Shown: one piece after another, positions 61,843 to 64,000 of the stretch | How positions within the stretch are numbered: position 1 is the first letter of the stretch | Layout: the number at the start of each line of letters is the position of its first letter | Assembly (NCBI GenBank): GCA_009842325.1 | Contig: VYFQ01000014.1 | Span: forward strand, 1-64,000 | Length of the DNA stretch: 64,000 bases | Direction of reading: 5' to 3' | DNA from: Acidimicrobiaceae bacterium | Lineage (GTDB): Bacteria > Actinomycetota > Acidimicrobiia > Acidimicrobiales > Aldehydirespiratoraceae | Translations under genes and position numbers: made by a program | The notes under the pieces: model-generated | Databases searched by the model: none | What the model was told of the DNA's origin: nothing | The model's input: only the letters and a program-made list of their open reading frames with translations

Positions 61843-64000
61843 TCACCCGTGAGCCGCGGCCATCACCGCGGCCACCTCGTCGATGCCCTCGACCCTGGCC
61901 TGCTCGGCCGCCTGACGCACCCGCTTGTAGTCGATGGGCATCACCTTCACGAAGTTCCTGGATGCCGCGGCCCAGTCGCCGAGCAGACGCGCAGCCACCT
62001 CGCTGCCAGTCTCGTGGCGATGGCGCTCCACCCGGTGCCGCAGCCACACGAAGTCCTCGCCGTCGAGCTCCTCCAGCTCCACCATCTCGGGATTCACCCG
62101 AACCGGCAACTTGCCGCCGGGGTCGTAGACGAAGGCGATACCGCCCGACATTCCGGCCGCGAAATTGCGGCCCACCGGGCCTAGGACAACGGTGCGCCCG
62201 CCGGTCATGTACTCGCACCCGTGGTCGCCGACGCCTTCGACCACCGCGATGGCCCCGGAGTTGCGCACGCAGAACCGCTCCCCCACCAGACCCCGCAGGT
62301 ACATCTCGCCCGAGGTGGCGCCGTAGCCGATGACGTTGCCGGCGATGACGTTGCGCTCCGCCGCGAAGTTGGCGTCGGCCGGCGGTCGCACGACGATGCG
62401 ACCGCCCGACAGGCCCTTGCCGACGTAGTCGTTGGCGTCGCCCTCGAGGCGCAGGGTTATGCCGCGGGGCACGAACGCCCCGAAGGACGTTCCGGCCGAG
62501 CCGGTGAAGTTAACGACGATGGTGTCGTCCGGCAGGCCGGCCGCGCCGTAGCGCTGGGTCACCTCGCTGCCCAGCAGCGTGCCCACCGTGCGGTTGGTGT
62601 TGCGGATGGGAATGTCGATGGTCACCGGGCGGCTGTCCTCCAGAGCGCCCTCGGCCAGTTGGATCAGCATCTGGTCGAGGGCCCGGTCCAAACCGTGGTC
62701 CTGCTCCGCTCGCTGGTGGCGCACGGCATCCTCGGGGATGGTCGGCAGGTGCAGGATGGGCGTGAGGTCCAGGCCCGAGGCCTTCCAGTGGTCGACCGCG
62801 TCGGTCACGTCGAGCATCTCAACCTGCCCGACGGCCTCCTCGATGCTGCGGAAGCCGAGTTCCGCCAGCATCTCTCGCACCTCTTGGGCGATGAACTCGA
62901 AGAAGTTGACCACGAACTCGGGCTGTCCCGAGAACTTCTTGCGCAGTTCGGGGTTCTGGGTGGCCACGCCCACCGGGCAGGTGTCGAGGTGGCACACCCG
63001 CATCATCACGCAGCCCATCACCACCAGGGGCGCGGTGGCGAAGCCGAACTCCTCGGCTCCCAGCAGCGCGGCGATGACCACGTCGCGGCCGGTCTTGAGC
63101 TGGCCGTCGACCTGCACGACTATGCGGTCGCGCAGATCGTTGAGGAGCAGCGTCTGCTGGGTCTCGGCCAGTCCCAGCTCCCAGGGCGCGCCGGCGTGCT
63201 TGATGGATGTCAGCGGCGATGCTCCCGTGCCGCCGTCGTGGCCGGAGATGAGCACGACGTCGGCGTGGGCCTTGGACACTCCGGCGGCCACCGTGCCCAC
63301 CCCCACCTCGGCCACCAGCTTGACGTGGATGCGGGCCGCGGGGTTGGCGTTCTTGAGGTCGTGGATCAGCTGGGCCAGGTCCTCGATGGAGTAGATGTCG
63401 TGATGGGGCGGCGGGGAGATGAGACCGACCCCCGGCGTGGAGTGCCGGGTCTTGGCTATCCACGGGTAGACCTTGTGGCCCGGCAGCTGGCCGCCCTCGC
63501 CGGGCTTGGCCCCCTGGGCCATCTTGATCTGGATATCGTCCGCGTTGACCAGGTACTCGCTGGTCACGCCGAAGCGCCCCGACGCGGCCTGCTTGACCGC
63601 GCTGCGCCTCAAGTCACCGTTGGGATCTCTGACGTAGCGGTCGGCGTCCTCGCCGCCCTCGCCGGTATTGGACTTGCCCCCGATGCGGTTCATGGCTATG
63701 GCCAGCGTCTCGTGGGCCTCCTTGGAGATCGATCCGTAGCTCATGGCGCCAGTCGCGAACCGCTTGACGATCTCCGCCACCGGCTCGACCTCGTCGAGCG
63801 GCACCGACGGCCGCTCTCCGGTGCGGAACCGGAACAGCCCTCTCAGGGTGCCCAGGCGGCTGGACTGGTCGTCGACGCGCCGGGTGTACTCCCCGAAGAT
63901 GTCGAAGCGACGCTCGCGGGTGGCGTGCTGGAGCTTGAACACGGTCTCGGGGTTGAACAGGTGGTACTCGCCCTCGCGTCGCCACTGGTACTCGCCGCCG
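61843..64000 (-). CDS. gltB: glutamate synthase large subunit, partial (5' end outside window)
   Basis: About the last 720 residues of GltB, which makes glutamate from glutamine and 2-oxoglutarate. The reading frame continues to the window edge without a start. Visible are the FMN/2-oxoglutarate site [33 protein letters not shown], the Fe-S cysteines [15 protein letters not shown] and the C-terminal beta-helix domain with the repeated Gly-rich strands [15 protein letters not shown]. The glutaminase domain with the N-terminal Cys is not in the window. Together with gltD it forms the gltBD operon. Confidence 0.95.
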   Translation of the reverse strand, partial: GGEYQWRREGEYHLFNPETVFKLQHATRERRFDIFGEYTRRVDDQSSRLGTLRGLFRFRTGERPSVPLDEVEPVAEIVKRFATGAMSYGSISKEAHETLAIAMNRIGGKSNTGEGGEDADRYVRDPNGDLRRSAVKQAASGRFGVTSEYLVNADDIQIKMAQGAKPGEGGQLPGHKVYPWIAKTRHSTPGVGLISPPPHHDIYSIEDLAQLIHDLKNANPAARIHVKLVAEVGVGTVAAGVSKAHADVVLISGHDGGTGASPLTSIKHAGAPWELGLAETQQTLLLNDLRDRIVVQVDGQLKTGRDVVIAALLGAEEFGFATAPLVVMGCVMMRVCHLDTCPVGVATQNPELRKKFSGQPEFVVNFFEFIAQEVREMLAELGFRSIEEAVGQVEMLDVTDAVDHWKASGLDLTPILHLPTIPEDAVRHQRAEQDHGLDRALDQMLIQLAEGALEDSRPVTIDIPIRNTNRTVGTLLGSEVTQRYGAAGLPDDTIVVNFTGSAGTSFGAFVPRGITLRLEGDANDYVGKGLSGGRIVVRPPADANFAAERNVIAGNVIGYGATSGEMYLRGLVGERFCVRNSGAIAVVEGVGDHGCEYMTGGRTVVLGPVGRNFAAGMSGGIAFVYDPGGKLPVRVNPEMVELEELDGEDFVWLRHRVERHRHETGSEVAARLLGDWAAASRNFVKVMPIDYKRVRQAAEQARVEGIDEVAAVMAAAHG

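Noticed and set aside
63942..64000. A gltB start at 63942
   Set aside because: The frame continues to the window edge with conserved GltB residues ([12 protein letters not shown]), so the gene is cut and the methionine-like codon is internal.

Overview
The window looks like chromosomal DNA of a GC-rich actinobacterium, most probably a member of the Acidimicrobiia. The main reason is a complete Pup-proteasome locus (arc, dop, pup, prcB, prcA) next to trmI, together with a class F-type sortase and a DUF3151 gene. The class assignment is an inference; no rRNA gene is present to confirm it. No tRNA, rRNA, CRISPR array, transposase or integrase was recognised.

Positions 1-17.8 kb form an accessory defence region. 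At the left, in DNA of only about half GC, a GHKL ATPase fused to a PD-(D/E)XK nuclease domain is coupled to a DNA methyltransferase. Next come a decayed 3' half of prcA and a fragment of a NYN-domain nuclease gene joined to it. Then comes a three-gene operon related to DISARM: a giant helicase/DUF1998 protein with a C-terminal nuclease-like domain, the SNF2 helicase DrmD and a large Eco57I/PglX-type methylase. A convergent HEPN-domain gene follows, preceded by a second NYN fragment. Both NYN fragments carry the same two-hairpin leader, whose stem sequences differ but still pair.

Positions 17.8-30.3 kb, minus strand, hold the Pup-proteasome genes. An Aap-type amino-acid ABC importer (two binding proteins, two permeases, one ATPase) sits between arc and dop. 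A 16-codon mini-ORF overlaps both the prcB stop and the prcA start.

Positions 30.6-34.4 kb hold a ferredoxin and a tightly coupled minus-strand operon: a holin-X-like membrane protein, two small proteins, a ThiS-like sulfur carrier, a TtuA-like tRNA thiolase, TrmI and a membrane-anchored trypsin-like protease. Positions 34.5-53.1 kb are housekeeping genes: a Lon-domain protein, PBP4, tkt-tal-cysD-cysNC, a ClC channel, RNase D, a MobA-rhodanese fusion, a DUF3151 protein, an SDR, an acyl-CoA dehydrogenase, pyruvate kinase and a glycerophosphodiesterase.

Positions 53.1-56.3 kb hold an approximately 560-nt candidate structured RNA with its own promoter, then two tandem paralogous secreted proteins with LPXTG-like tails and their neighbouring sortase. 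The first substrate gene is followed by the decayed start of another sortase copy, so the unit was duplicated. The right end carries an NCS2-type permease with a soluble tail, a coiled-coil protein, an endonuclease/exonuclease/phosphatase-family lipoprotein, and gltD with a gltB cut by the window edge.
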